64,000 bases of DNA from Chromobotia macracanthus (GCA_036877525.1 JAZGTH010000059.1:4154001-4218000), one strand, 5' to 3'; counted from the first letter of the stretch, positions 11,401 to 25,119 are shown. The notes: generated by a model from the letters alone, not told the origin. Made by a program: numbers and translations.

Positions 11401-14020
11401 CTTAAACAGGCACTAAATGATTAATTATCCTCTCCGATAACTGTATATGTGCCGCAGTATTAGTTGTATAAAGTTTAGTTTGCTGGAGTTTTAAGATGAA
11501 TATTTTTACATTTTTCTCTAACGTCTTTGATATTCATATCTGCCAGTTGCAAGCATATGTTTTTTTGTAAAGCCATATTTTCCACAAACTCCCAAAGTCC
11601 AGAAGCACATTAAGTCCTCCTCATGAGTCTTTCTCTAGCTTGTGTCTTATAGAAAAGTCCAGGAGCATGCAAAGCCTGTGGATCAGACAGATGTATTGCC
11701 TGCAGGCTAGCTTGGATCTTCAGAGATATTGTATTTGATTATAGCAGTTGTGTTTTTCCTTTCCTTCTTTCCAGAAAATGTTTTGTGTGTATGTAAGAGG
11801 ATAACTTTGGGTAGCAGCAGGGGACACACCTCCACAGTTCAGAATTAAAACCTCATCTTTAGAGGGAGCAATGTGGGACCACAGGGACTTTGATTATCTC
11901 AGTTAGAAAGTCTCTGGAGCGAAGACGACACAGTTTCCTCCCGCAGGGCTCTTTGCAGGGTCAGGCCCTACAACATTACTTATGCTGAGATTGTTTACAG
12001 CGTGAATCCAAACACCCAAATGGTCTCGAGAGGTACCTTGTGACAGTGGTCTGTTCCACAGAATGTGAAAGTTTCAGGGAGGCTTGTGTGCTCCAGTGAG
12101 CTGTCAGGTTTTGTTCAGCATCTGTGTGTTTATGTTGGTTTGAGTTCGACTAAAAAATGCAGTCATGTAAAATAAATGCAGGATTGTTAAATAAAACAAA
12201 AGAAGTGAGCCTTTGTGTACTACTTTGTGAACAACTTTGTGTTTGTTAATTTTGTAGTGCTTTGACACTTTTCTCTTGAACTTTTTTTCTGCTGACTTGT
12301 AAAATGTACAATAAAAATGCTTGTTGTGAAATGTACATTTTCATATTGAAGTACCTAAGGGGTAACGCACAGTCAGTCAGTCATTATATCAGGGAAAAAT
12401 AAGGATAAAAAAATGCTTTTATTTGTTTGTAGATAGTGTGGACAGACAATCATCATATCTGACTGCTAAATGCTGCAACTAACCAATCAGAATCAGGCAT
12501 TTTAGAGAACTGTGTAATTGACCAAAATGTAGACTGGAGCAGATGGAATTCAGATTAAAAGGATTCCTTTTAATATAAAAATGAAATGACTGAATGTTTA
12601 AGTCAATACTAGATTTTTCTTTGTTGTGAGCCTATTGTGCACCTGCCATATCATTAAATGGATGTAAAACGAATAGTAGATCTTGTGATAGTATGACAGA
12701 TGGCCAAAATGTGTGTTTCCTAACACAGGCAAGATCAATAATAAAAAATTTAAATAATCAGTATTTTTAACAGTGTATTCAGAAGTACACATTTCTTCTC
12801 TGATGACTAGCCATAAAGTGGGTGTTTACAGACTTAGACCCTCGTCTGTCTTGCATGGTTGTTTTAATCCTTTTAAATGCACAGAGATCCATTCCACACA
12901 CATGAGAGCCTTTTTAGTGTGACTCCTCCCTTGTTATTTTGCAGAGGCTGCAGAAATATAGACCAACCCTACTGTTATGCACAGATTCTCGCAGTATAAT
13001 CAGCATATTGTGGATACAGGAGAATAAATCATGTTTCACACCTCATTAATTACTGTTTATATATATATAATTAATGTAAGCTTCTTCTGAAGAGTTGGTA
13101 CAATAGGTGGCCGTAATGTGTTATAAGGTAACTGTCTGACAGTGCATTTTTCTGTCTTTCCTCTGGTCATTTTCAATTCTGTGCCTTTTATGTGTTTGTA
13201 CTGTGTGCTGTGCTAACACACAGTTCAGTGTGCTCAGGAATCTCTCTCTTGCAGGATTCCCCAGTGTCTTTATTGGGATAATTTGCTCTCTGGAGTATTG
13301 CTTCTGCTGGTTCTGCAGTGTTACTCCTGTGTTCTTCCTGTGTGACAGTTCTTCATGCAGTTTAAAAGATAATTAAAGTGCAGAATTATGCATGCTGTAG
13401 GACAGAAGCTTTGTTTTTCCATCCCTTCCTTTTAGCATCAGAAGCATGTGTAAATCCTGTAACACACCTTACACAAGTATGTTAACACAAATGTGTAGAT
13501 AAACAAGATTGATTTCACATGTTTTTGCATTTTAAAATGTCAAAATCTCATGTGTGGCACACAACAACCTATGACACACAACCATCTCAGTGCAGAAAAA
13601 CTATAGCTAGCATTACTATTTTTTATATACTATACAGTAAGTTTATTCTTTCAGGTCAACTGCTGTCACAATGGAACAACAGTTTGATGCTAAGTAAGTT
13701 AGTTCAAGTTTAAATACACTTATGCCTTCGTTTGCATAGTTGCATGGGGTGTGTTTCCTGCCTAGAAACACACTGCATCCTTTCTCGCTCTGTAAAGATT
13801 TGTGCCTGTCTTTTTATTTCACAAACTTTCTTTTGCCTTTCATCTTCATTCATTCTGAAAACCTCTAATTGTGATGTGGGGTTAGATAAATGGGGCCTCT
13901 TTTAAACTCTGAACTTCTCGAATAAGCAAATTGCCCGCATTGTATTGTTGAAACTAACACAATTGTTACCTGGCCTGTTTCCTGTGTCTACACTTGAACA
14001 GTTAGAGATAGCAGTTATCT
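8440..14020. other. Intergenic, no gene recognised
   Basis: Mostly AT-rich unique-looking sequence. It holds one Angel-like element (9190-9382), a short imperfect palindrome at 10760-10777 with arms CTTTGTGA and TCACAAAG, and a (TGC)5 run near 11195. Short open frames near 10075, 10314, 12598 and 13519 have no family resemblance. Confidence 0.6.
9190..9382. repeat. Angel-like short inverted-repeat DNA element, degraded
   Basis: The left part reads TGTCGTTCCAAATCCTTATG. The right part reads CATACAGGTTTGGAACAACA and then ATGAAGGTAAATGA. The two halves are reverse complements, the layout of the fold-back non-autonomous elements common in cyprinids. There is no coding capacity. Confidence 0.7.
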
Positions 14021-14089
14021 CCTAGAGATAAATGCTTTGGTGCAGTTGTAATAGCACAGTAGGGGAATCTCTGTAACCCTTTAGTTCAA

Positions 14090-14165
14090 AGGAACCCCCC
14101 TGAATTAAAACCCGTGACCTTCATATCAGTACTGTGGCTCTTTAACCATTGAGCTACTAGAATAT
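14090..14165 (-). repeat. Degraded tRNA-derived SINE head
   Basis: On the - strand, TAGTAGCTCAATGGTTAAAG resembles a tRNA A-box region and GGGTTTTAATTC a mutated B box, about 40 bases apart. The tail is not recognisable. Confidence 0.5.
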
Positions 14166-14499
14166 TACGTTTTACTCATACACATTTCTGTTTCCCTTAT
14201 TTTTCCAGTTATTATTGTTGAAAAACAGATTAAATTTTTATCCTGCCTTTACCTAATACAGACTTTCAGAAGAATTTGGGAGTTTTAGAGTCACTTCATA
14301 CCATGACACTGTGGTAAAAGCTGTCATACCACACAGGTACAGTTCTCCTGTGATGTGTCTTGATGTGCTTCCATCTCTCCTTTTAAAGAGCTCTTTATGC
14401 ACCATTGCTATTGCATTTTACACTCCACCGATGAATAATTGAGGTCTCTACACACATACACCTCATTATGGTTCCCTCAAAGCTGTCCAACACATCTCT

Positions 14500-14800
14500 G
14501 AGGACTTGCCAAAACGGCTCAGTGAGATTTAGAGCAGGGATTTCATGCATTTAAATGCAGTGTACTCTGGGGCCGTCATCGTGGAGCTGTCACTGCAGGC
14601 TGCTTTTGGGGAGCGTTGTCGATTTGCCATACTGTCAGCACAAGTAATGGGTGAGAGCCCCACGCTGTAATGTGGCACCACACACAGTTGGGTGTCAGGT
14701 GGTCTATGCTTGTGCCTGCTGACATAATCCAGTGCTTGTGCAAAGTATTTATGCGGTTCTTGAGCCCGAGTGCTTTTCACAGGCATGCAGACATGCTGTG
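14500..14800. other. Less AT-rich island with POU-like palindrome; possible regulatory element
   Basis: Base composition is more balanced than in the flanks. A perfect 14-base palindrome, TGCATTTAAATGCA, lies at 14546-14559. The 114-residue open frame on the - strand (14529-14873) runs into SINE tail sequence and has no family features, so I do not call it a gene. Confidence 0.25.
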
Positions 14801-14870
14801 TGCATTGCCCTCTGAAGAGCAGCCTTAAAATTAGTGCTAGTGAATCTAAAACCAAATTCAGCATTATGTG

Positions 14871-15010
14871 CATTTGGCAGATACTTTTATCAGAAGTGTC
14901 TTACAGTGTATTTAGGCTATACATTATATCAGTATGCATGTTCCCTGGGATTTGAACCCACAGCGTTTCGCACCATGAATGGGCACTCTGCCAGCTGAGC
15001 TACACTGAGA
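14871..15010 (-). repeat. tRNA-derived SINE (B-box core with GATAAAAG-type tail)
   Basis: Read on the - strand: GTAGCTCAGCTGGCAGAGTG (A-box region), GGGTTCAAATCCCAGGGAAC (B box), then a tail ending TGATAAAAGTATCTGCCAAA. This is the common cyprinid SINE whose tail reads 'GGATAAAAGCGTCTGCTAAATG' in better copies. It is not a working tRNA gene, because the acceptor-stem pairing is absent. Confidence 0.8.
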
Positions 15011-15059
15011 ATACTGGAACACTGAGTTGAATGAAAGTGACATATTTTGTCAGATATTG

Positions 15060-15271
15060 TAACCTATACCTGAAATATGACCTCTGCATTTAACCCATCA
15101 CTGGTGAGGAGTGAACGCATTGCGGGTAGTGGGCAGCACACTACTATGCCTGGGGAGCAATCGGGGGTTAGGTGCCTTGCTCAAGGGCACTTCAGTTACT
15201 ATCTGCCAGTGCTGGAATCGAACCAGAAACCTTCTGATTACTAGCCCAACTTACTAACCAGTAGTTCACAA
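15060..15271 (-). repeat. tRNA-derived SINE with conserved central domain (HE1/V-SINE-like)
   Basis: On the - strand the tRNA-like head (CTACTGGTTAGTAAG, then CTGGTTCGATTCCAG) is followed by a central core CCTTGAGCAAGGCACCTAA and then GGGTTAAATGCAGAGG. This matches the fish SINEs with a strongly conserved central domain. It abuts the SINE at 14871. Confidence 0.8.
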
Positions 15272-17919
15272 CTATTTAAAATTTTGTAAATGCAAAAGAT
15301 ATAAAATCTTTATAAAAAAGAAAAAAAATATTCTTTAAAAAGAATAGATGAGTTCTTTTATCCCCACTGAGTTTATTTGTGATGAAAAAGACATTTTTCA
15401 AAATATCTTCTTTTGTGGCTGAATTACCCATGTAATTTCACTTTCAAGTGTTTGCACTAATATGTGTTTCTAAATCACTGATGTGGCTGTCTTTTTGGTT
15501 GTAGACTTTTATATCATTTTCTGAATAATTTCACTGTTCATTATCACAAGTTGCTTACTAAAGTTATTACAGTGTGTATAATTAGCCCTTCATTTATTTT
15601 GGCAGACTTGGCTAACGAGAGACATTTATGCAACAAAGACTGTATTTGTTTAATGTAGTTTGCAAAAGAAATTATGGCTGCATGTTTCACAGGGTGATTA
15701 TGACTTAGGTTCATTGAACATTGTTGAGTTCAGTGTTTCAATGGTTAATTTCATTCCTTCATAGCATGTTGCAAAAGAGTCAGTCTGTTATTGGTAATAA
15801 ACAATTAACAAAAATTACATTATTTTTATTGTAGAAACAGAAGCAGCTGTACAGTACTGAATAATTAATGAGTAGCATTACATTTCCACTTTTCTTTCCA
15901 TGGCTGTGCATCATACAGGGGGGGAGTATGTTGGAGGGGGAACACCTAACCTAATGTATAAAGTCTTAATTAAATATGTTAGGTCAGGCAATACATTTTT
16001 CTTCTTCATATAGTATATCATCTTTAATTTAAATGATTAAATTTGATATTTATGCAATTGAATTCTCATTCCCATGGCATGAAACATGCAAGCCATGCTG
16101 TGAAAATTGCATCACATGACAGCACAATAACAACAGTCCAATACAAATCGAGATACCCTTTCTATAATACACTAATCCACTCATCCTTTTCTCTATTGCC
16201 TTAATTCAAATAAGTATACATGGAACCCCAAGTCAGAGAAAACAGTCGATAAAATCAATAAAGGAAGACGAGATTCCACTGCAGAACACAACATGAAAGG
16301 CCAGCGGTCGTGTAGATCAGCCCGTATGAAACGGTTTGTTTGGGGAGTTGTTTATTGTTTCTTTCATGGTTGATAGCTGGTCTCATGATGAGGCTTGTAT
16401 CGTATATCAGGAGGTAATCAGGAAATGCCCTGTGATATTGTCTTTCTGACAGCTGCTGCCTGGAACGGTAGATAACTCTCATCGCTCTGTCAACTTCTGT
16501 CTCTCTCATCTCCACTCCCACTTTGTGTTTGATCCATTTCTCACCATTGAGCAGCTCTCACTGCTCAACACAGACTCCACACTAACCTGCTTAAATCTAT
16601 AGATCCACAAATCAAAGAAGAAAGACTCATTTACAGAATATTGTAGGCAGATGTAATATATTTTTCTAATGTGGCCAGAAGCTTCAGCGATACTTCAACA
16701 TATGTTATGCATAGGTTATGCAGTTATGCACTCCTATTCCTTATTTTTATGGAATTATAACTAGTAAGCATAAGGTATTTGTGAGCATAAGTATTTCATT
16801 AACCTGGTTTAGAAAGAAAAATCAATACACTACAAAACAATGTTTTTTAAAGTTCCATACATTTAACATTCACATGTTCTGTCATTTCTGTTTTCTTTTT
16901 TTAAAGGTTTAAATTTGTAATTATTTGTAATTAAGTGGTCAAAAAATAAGATGAGCTTATCATTGAAGGAGAACAATATAACATATATATGTGTTCGATT
17001 TTGGTTGGTTCAAATCTTATAAAATTATTGCACAGTTTTTCTCTTTTTTGACATCCAGGAGAAACGGGATGTAATCTCCTCTGCTTTACTGTGCAGCAAA
17101 CGCTCCCACCTTTAAAACTGTTTTCGGCAATATAAAAACTACCCTTGACCTCCACTATTATTTCATCAAACAGAAGCCACACAGTCGTTCCGCATTTTAC
17201 TCATATTTCCTCCCACATACTAGCTTCAATGGTCTTTACTCATTATTCACTCCATTCCCCTTTTGTTCTATATGGAAAATGGACGCACTTGTGTAAACTA
17301 CAGAACTACAAGGTTGTTGATTGTTCTCTTGTTCTCCATGATCGTATGAGCTTTTAAAAGAAATGGGTGCACACCTTGAATTATTCATTGTTTAAAACCT
17401 GGGTGTTTTTGTACTGGGTTATGTAAATATGCCCCATAGCAGTTTATATATTTTTATGTGAATTGTACACTTGCATGTTTTGTTTTCATAGCCTAGAACT
17501 GTCTTTTAAACATGCTGCACTGTGATATAATGTTCCCCAATCCTTTGTTATTGGTTTGTGGAGTTCCATATGCACTGTTATAAGTTTTCCACAAGGTTCT
17601 CCACCCTGATCTATTAGTTGTCCGTCACTGGGGAAAGATGCTTTGATGATGACTTTTTGTTAAGTTATTATTTGGCAGGCAATTTCATCCAAAGCTTGGT
17701 ACATTTGATCAGTATGTGAATTTCCTGGTGGACAAGCTTGTGACCTTGTTGTTTCTAGTTTTATGCTCGTCAGGATGAACTGCAGGAAGTTACAAGAACT
17801 GTTCTGTGAGTATTTTAAACTTGAACATGAAAGTACTGTGGTGTTACCATAGTTCATTGACGTATCAGTTGGTAACATCATAGAACTGTCATGTACATCA
17901 TGATATATATCATAATACT

Positions 17920-18035
17920 AAATTAACATATTACTGCATATACCATGGTACTTTTTGGTACCCTCAAGTGCTTCAAATTGTACAATGTATACTATGGTAT
18001 TATCATGGTACTGTTTTGTAAGTGTAGTGCAGCAA
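17920..18035. repeat. Palindrome-rich repeat remnant (ACCATGGTAC / GGTACC motifs)
   Basis: Repeated, mutually inverted blocks such as ACCATGGTACTTTTTGGTACC's halves, CTATGGTATTATCATGGTAC and ATGATATATATCAT resemble a short fold-back element common in carp-like genomes. The boundaries are uncertain. Confidence 0.4.
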
Positions 18036-19176
18036 AATACCTGCATTTCTAAGATAGACATCAAAAACATTGTATACATCAAACAGTTTTTGTCAGACAA
18101 CATTCCTCTATTTTATGTTTCCAATAAATTACATTTCTATCTACAAAACAAAACAGCACTGCATGATTTCCATATTAACATATGTTAAACTAACATAAAC
18201 GAGTCTGTTTGCATAGATCTTTATATGTGAAACCGGCACAGCACCTGTTGAAACTCTGATATGAAACTGGATAGGAAGGCCTCTGGCCTGTTTTTGGCCC
18301 AATGACGTACATGAATATTTATCACAGCACTGGTCTCCTCTATCGCTAACTGTGATATATGACACTATTGCACCGGTGGAAAACTGATTGATTATGTGCG
18401 CTGCATTACTAATTTATAGGTCTAAACTGAAGGCATTAGTTTTCTTTCGTATTTCCAGACAGAGACTAATGCATTTTTTTGCACAGTCGTTGTCTCATTG
18501 TCATGTTACTGTCACTCTCATCTCAGCCCTGCTGCAGATGAATTGGCTCATGTATGACCTGAGCCTGTGGCTGTTTTAAAGGCACCCACTGTGCTGAACG
18601 TGACTGCGAGCCTTTGGGTTCCATCATGATCTTATTTTTCCATCTGTTATTTTCAGACACACGCCATCATCGTGTAAACACAAGCTCTTCTTGATATGCT
18701 GCCTTTGCCAGATCAACACAGCTACGAGCTACACATGGACGAGAGCTGGATCACCATTATTCTTTCCCATGCAGTCAGGTCCATTTATCTCAGTTTCCTC
18801 ACAGGAGTTCCTCACAGCTGTTAGCTGGGTTACAGCCATCCGGGGCTGCAGTTTAGGGCAATACTGAGCGCTGGTCCAGTAGTCATTATTGTTTCTCAAG
18901 CAAGACATTCTTTGTTAAGACCTTTAGTGTTGACGGTGCCAAACAAACCCTGGCAGAAACCCCAGGAGACGCTCCTCTCATGGTCTAACTTTTGTTTGTG
19001 CTGAGAGAAAGCAGGATTATGTCATGTTAAACAGCTTTAATCCTCTCCAGTAATTGAGGATCATAGGGGATGCAGTGACATAGAGAAACAGATATTTTAA
19101 ACTAAGATATTGTTATTCAATAAAAAAGCTTTTCATATCATTTATTTATAGTATAATAACAATAATAAATCATAAC

Positions 19177-19196
19177 TATTTATTTATTTATTTATT
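19177..19196. repeat. (TATT)n microsatellite
   Basis: Five TATT units within an AT-rich stretch. Confidence 0.8.
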
Positions 19197-20142
19197 ATAA
19201 TTTAGAACATGCTGGGTTGTTTTATCCAATTTTTTTTATTTATTTTTATTTGTTTTGTGCTTTTTGTAAATATATTGTTTTCAAGCAGTTTACAGAAATA
19301 CGTTCTTTTGTGGTCATGCAGATACGTAACGTTACAGGTTTGTGAGCGCAAAACTGAACATTCAGTTTTAGGTTTTACGTTTTCGCGTTGAGGCTGGTGG
19401 TGTGAATTCAAGTGTAACAGTAGCAATATTTATTGCACAAGTTCCCTCTAATTGTTCTGCATAGATTACAGAGCATTGCGCAACTGTGTTTTCTATGAAT
19501 AAAAAAAAGAATGTGTAATTGCTGTTCTGTAGATTCCCGAGGGCTGTGCATGTAAAGGGGGCTATTCTCAGCCAAAACACTTATGTGTCCTAAATATGTC
19601 ACCACACATCAGTTAATTGTTAGAGAGGGAGAAGTTAAAACACAGTAACTTCACAGGCACATTCAGAATCTAAAGTGATAAATCGTGCCATTTGTGTGTC
19701 ATTTGTTCATTTGGTCTGTGTATTATTTGAACTTGGCATTTTCCTTTTTGCTTCACTGTATCTTCAATCCATCACCAACTTTTCAGTGCCAGAAGAGCCA
19801 GACTTGTATCCTCTTTAATAGTTCATCCCAGCATCTCTTATCTATTGCACTATGTTGTATTATTTTTCTTCTTTTCATGCTTTAAATTCTTGGCCTGCCT
19901 CTAGTTATATTTTGCACTTTTCTGTAACAGATGGCTGATCAGATCTGGAGAATGAAGGATTACAGCTAACCTATTGGCTTAATATTTGGCATTTGCTGCA
20001 GTTTTCATTTGATTTAGCAAGTCTTTAATGGCTTTTATAGGTTTAAATGGATTTGCCAGTTAATTTACACTTTGGCTGACACCTCCATCACTCTACTACT
20101 CAAAGCTATCTGTTCTTCTGAATATAGATGGAGCCTACCGGG

Positions 20143-20190
20143 AGATGTCCCTGTCACGGGATGTGCCTGTCACAAGATGTGCCTGTCAGG
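20143..20190. repeat. 16-bp tandem repeat, three units
   Basis: Three consecutive 16-base units of the form RGATGTSCCTGTCASR, differing at only a few positions. Confidence 0.85.
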
Positions 20191-20969
20191 AGATAAAACT
20201 GTAGTTTTCAAAAATGTAGTGCTATCTCTTTCTGTATTTTAAAATGTATTTACTAACTATGCTGTGGTGTGGCATTTATGTATCCTTAGTGACCCTTCCT
20301 GAGACCCTTCTAAGTTAATGCAGCATTGTGTAATATGTTTGAACAGTTAAAAACAAAACGAAACAGGAAAAGTTTATCTGTTTATGAGTTTCTTGAGCAT
20401 TAACAGATGGTAATTAACATTTTAAGTGTGACTGTTGTTTTCCTGGGTCATGAAGAGGTGAGAATGCCACAGCTGACTGAATCTAAACCTTCGTGTTCAG
20501 TGCAAAATTACCATATGCAATACTGTAAAAAATGGTGAGTCAGTTGTAGTCATTCTTCTTTCTAGTTTCTTTGACGTCTCTCACACACTGTTGTCTGACC
20601 ATTCACAACTACGAGTGTAGTTTATGGAGTACAAGATTTTTCAGACTAACCATTAAGTACTCCCCTTTTAATTAGCATGTCTAAATTCAGAATAGCTTCC
20701 ATCTCCTGTTGCTATCCTGTGCCTTTTTAAATAGCCTTCCCTGCAGTACAAAATAAAGCACCTAAACAATAGATGAAAAACTGTAAAGATTTCAGTACTG
20801 TTGATCATTCCTGGAATGTTGTTAAGAGTTCTTATTTGAAGTCAGATTATGCATTAAAAGTCATTGGAATTTGGCTCTTTAAGATTCTGTTCTCCTTTGT
20901 TATCCAGTTAAACTAGAATTAAATTAAAAGAAAAGCATTCCATCTGTGAATCTAAGCATGTTGCGGTAT

Positions 20970-21066
20970 GTTGCATTCTGTACATTACATCAGTTCATGC
21001 ATTCCCTGAGATTCGAACCCTTGACTTTAGCCTTGGTAGTGCTGTATTGTTCTGTTGGAGATAGAG
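20970..21066 (-). repeat. Degraded tRNA-derived SINE
   Basis: On the - strand the B-box region reads AAGGGTTCGAATCTCAGGGAA. The sequence that follows (GCATGAACTGATGTAATGTACA) resembles the tail of the SINE at 14871. The A-box region is poorly kept. Confidence 0.55.
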
Positions 21067-22859
21067 TAGCACATGGTAATCTCAAACCAGTGTATATCAG
21101 ACAGTGGAGTTCTGTCATTGTCTCTTACTTTCCTCCTCTTGTAGATCAAAGCTACTGTAACAGCTGAACACTGCAGTTAGAACTCCCTGTAGCATATGGT
21201 GGTTAATGCTTTTCTTATGTCAAATCATGTACAGGGGCTATGTGTACTGATGGTAATAAATAACCAGTGACGGTCTTCTATTGAATGATCCAAACTGTTT
21301 ACTACACAGGGGACCTGTGCCAGCTCATATTGTTGCATAACATTTCTGGAATAACTGTACTGGAATAAATGTCTTTTCAAGGGAATAAATGGGGACTAAA
21401 TATCTATCTACACTGCAAGCGAGCAACATGACACAACAAAACTAAAGTGCTCCTGTTCTAGACAGCTTTGTTGATTATAACAGACGCATTCTAGTTTTGT
21501 CGCATTGTTCCATGTACCCAGAAGAATAAACTTGTGCATGACGCTGCGTTTGTTCCAAAAGAAAGTTTTTCACAGCCCTAGACATCTTTTCTTGCTGTAA
21601 ATCATCAATCTTGCAGTTTTATCTCAGATCTCTGGTCATTATGGTTGATCTGGTGATTTTGATCAAGAGGGCTATTGATCCAGCTGTCTTCCAGAGCAGC
21701 TGCCAATAAATCTACAGCTGGCTTTAAGAAGGTGTCAGTAGGAGGGCTCTATAATCGCACGATTAATGGTAGTGTTTACTGCTCTATGGATTTCTTGAGG
21801 GTTTGATGTTTGCTGTAAACTGTCTTTAAGAGCTCCATAAAGCTAATATGTGTAGCATATTTGCCATTCATGTGTTAAATGAAAAATGGAAAATGGCAAA
21901 TGCAAAAATGGAAAACAAGATACAAGATAACACCGTTGCTGTTTATGAAATCTTAATGGCATGGAAATGATGTATTTATAATATTACTCTTAAACTGGTA
22001 TAAAAAGCTGGTTTTTGTGTGCATGACATTAATATTCATGTACCATATGAATATGCATATCTTCTATTGGGTTACTTTGGCAAGGACAGCAAGTCTTGTT
22101 TCAAAAGTTCAAAAGCCATAGAGAAGGTGAAAATCAAAAGCTTCTATGTGGATCTCCAGACTGATATTCTGCCAGTTGATGTTCTGCTTCACTGATAGCA
22201 AAGAGGACGGTCAGATATCTCGATCAATCAGATGAAAGAAGTGTGACGTGTATGAAGAAAAAACTGAAAGATGAGTGACTTAAAATGTCTTTGAACCTTG
22301 AAAAAGCTGATGGTGCAAAAATACAGATTTGGACAGATGTGTCGCCAAAAGGGTGTGGAGAATTCTGAAGAAAGTTCATTATGCAGATTTTTGTTGTTAT
22401 TGTTGTGGGTCAAGCTGGGTTATGTTGTAAGTTGGCTTTGGTTTGGTCAACTTTAGAACTTTTAAATTGAGTTTGATTTCAACTCTACATGCAGTAGATT
22501 TCCTAAATTCTGCTGTATGTGGATGTGATGCTACCAGAGAAGATTCTTGTGATCCTTAACAAAAGTGTAAATTTCAGCAATGACGTTCCAGTGATACTGG
22601 TCCAGTACTATTGAAAGCTAAGCTGAACTGTGTCACAGGATCTGCATGGCAGGGACCTCCGTTCCTACAGCTGCCATGACAGTGCAATGGCCATGTTGTA
22701 TTTTATTATTATTAGTGGCTAGTCTCCTCCTCTCCAAACTGTGTTTTAACTGCTACATTTGGATAATCACACATCTGCCTATCAATACCGAACATCCGTC
22801 ATTCCTCGAGCCAGCGATGATTCATGTGAAAAGTTCAGTCGTTTATTTGCCCCTTAACT

Positions 22860-23100
22860 GCCTGTGAGGGGTCTGACTGTACATCAAGGTTAATTAGCCT
22901 TCTGCAATGTCAAATCCCCATCAAAAGCAGATGGGAACGTGGGTAATAAAAAGAGCCGTTAGAATAACCGCAGCTCATTAGAGCACTCAGCTTTTGACGA
23001 TATACGAACGTCTTTAATGACTGGTTATGTAATTAAGAGCTGGTTATTCTTGTGTCTTCCCTGTGAGTGTCACCAGCTAATAAACGCCTCGTAATCATGG
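22860..23100. promoter_or_regulatory. Possible conserved regulatory element (homeodomain-type cores)
   Basis: Several TAAT-type cores sit close together (TTAATTAGCC near 22890, GTAATTAAG near 23030, TCATTAG near 22976), with a few CpGs in an otherwise AT-rich desert. This is suggestive only; conservation cannot be tested here. Confidence 0.2.
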
Positions 23101-24720
23101 CTAAAATTAAAAGGAATATGTTGCAGCACAAAGCAAATCCAGTCCCATAACATAAAATGTGTTTTTTTTATCTTCTGCCTCAGTCAGTATAGCTGAGTTA
23201 GTATGACTGAGCAAACGGTCAATGGGCAGATTTCTTGCTTCTTTTAGCAGTGTGCATGATTTTGTGAAAGACAGGATATTCTAAATAGTCTCCGTAGCAA
23301 ACTGAATTACAGAGTTGATCTGTAAACCCTTTTTGATTTATATCTAGTCAGCTCAGGCAGGAATGCAATTCTTTTTCTTTCTGAACTTTTACTCAATAGA
23401 TATTTTTTTTCTTTACTGTAGATTGAACAACATTCTGGCATTGTGAGAGTTTTGCACAGAGAAACCCCACTTACATTTTCTCCAAAATATCGAATAATCT
23501 AGTTCGGTCTATTACAGTTGTTTATATTTGTTTTGTTCGTACATTGGCTAGCTTCACATTGATTTGCTGTCAAGATGGTCTGTTGTAATATATGACTGGA
23601 AATCAGACTGACTGTGACCGTGACAAACCTCTGAGGGGGGGCTGGGTGGGTAGAGGCCTTACCCACAACATTATGATGCTAAGCACAGGTTTTTCCATTT
23701 ATATCCAAAAGCAGACATGTTGTCTTTTTCAGCATGCAACGCAAATTGTAAAAATTTCTTCATGCCCTTTTAATGTTATAATATTGCCTGAGGGTTCGTT
23801 AAAGTATATGTCCTCATCTCATGCACAGACATGAAGCAGAGGGGTTTAACATAGTGCTAGAAGAGGGTTCGGGACTGTGCGCATTCTCATGGGACCATCA
23901 GCCAATTAGCTTTGTGAAGATGTCATTTTCTCACATGGCTTTTACAGCTCAGGTAATTGCCTAAAAAATTCTGGAACTGATGCTGCCTTCAGATCCTCCC
24001 TAGAGGTTCCTATTTATGAGCTCAGAAGTCGTAATTGCGATGTGATGTGATATGTGTTCAGGTGATTTAGAGAATGTCATATTCCTTTTCACTTAGTGAC
24101 AATTTAACTTTGCCAGACAGAAGTTACTGGCAAATGCAACAAAATAAAAAGGAGCAAAGGATGAGCATTAGATGAGTAATTTAACCTTTAAGCTGTATTT
24201 TATCATTCTCATGCAGCAACAAAGGACAATGAGAAATGTAGTTTTCACGCACAAGCCTGTCAGCTCATAAATGTTTAAATGATGGTATTTTCTGGCGAGC
24301 TTTATCACTGTTCTGCATAAATAGTATACAAACATGAACAAGTACATGCAAAAATAATTGTACAGCCAGCATTCAGTATTGAAACATGTTTATGACCAAA
24401 GTCATTACCAACACAGTCGTCAGAAGCTTGCAAAAGTGCAAATGCTGCATCTGGTTTACAATCTTCCTTCACATTAACTTAGAACAGACTAACAGACTTC
24501 TTTCTCCAGGTGTGTAAAACATCTTTTTTTTCCGACAAAGGATGATAAAGTCCATGACTTTATCAAAAAAGATTAAGCATGTAAAACGCCATTGATCACT
24601 GTGTATTGAATAAAACCAAGAATAAGCGGCAGCGGAGGAAGTGTGGATAGATTGATCTTAGCATGGATGCCCTCAAGAGTGTTTAAACCAATTCCTGTCT
24701 GGTTTTGTTCTTCTGTAAAC

Positions 24721-24742
24721 GTGTGTGTGTGTGTGTGTGTGT
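24721..24742. repeat. (GT)n microsatellite
   Basis: Eleven GT units. Confidence 0.95.
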
Positions 24743-25119
24743 ATGAAAGAGTAAGAGAGGGAGAAAAGAAGCAGCTGGTTCTATTTTAAATATCCATCCA
24801 TTTCTTTAATCTGATGGCTGCAATGCACTTGCTCTGTTTATGGTATTATTTAAAAAATTCCATGGCATACAAGAAAGTTACGTTACTAAGAAGTATAAAA
24901 GCCATTCTGCTGAGAGCCAAATCACATCCACTTATACCACAAAATTCATAATGCTACATTCCATCGTTTGTCATTTGAAAAGTCACCTTAGTTAATTCTG
25001 CTCGGGTAGCCTTCAACCAAAAATGAGTAGGCCAACAAAATATGTGTGTGTGTATTAGTGAGCTCAAGGCTGTATCACCTCATTAAATCTGCAGTAGAGA
25101 AGATAAGTGCGTTTGTGAA

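Larger units (their letters stand above)
15275..20940. other. Intergenic, no gene recognised
   Basis: AT-rich. It contains a palindromic repeat remnant (17920-18035), a TATT run (19177-19196) and a 16-base tandem triplet (20143-20190). Several short open frames lie between 16.2 and 19.9 kb on both strands. None has a domain signature, a useful splice context or a partner exon. Confidence 0.6.

Noticed and set aside
14529..14873. 114-residue open frame on the - strand
   Set aside because: It begins in the tail of a SINE, has no domain or splice context, and the composition shift can explain the open frame.
14871..15271. tRNA genes suggested by A-box and B-box sequences
   Set aside because: Heads lack a pairing acceptor stem and continue into SINE tails, so these are retroposons, as are those at 42186 and 46525.
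18696..18824. Small 42-residue ATG frame on the + strand
   Set aside because: Short, unrecognised, only weak splice context; likely chance.
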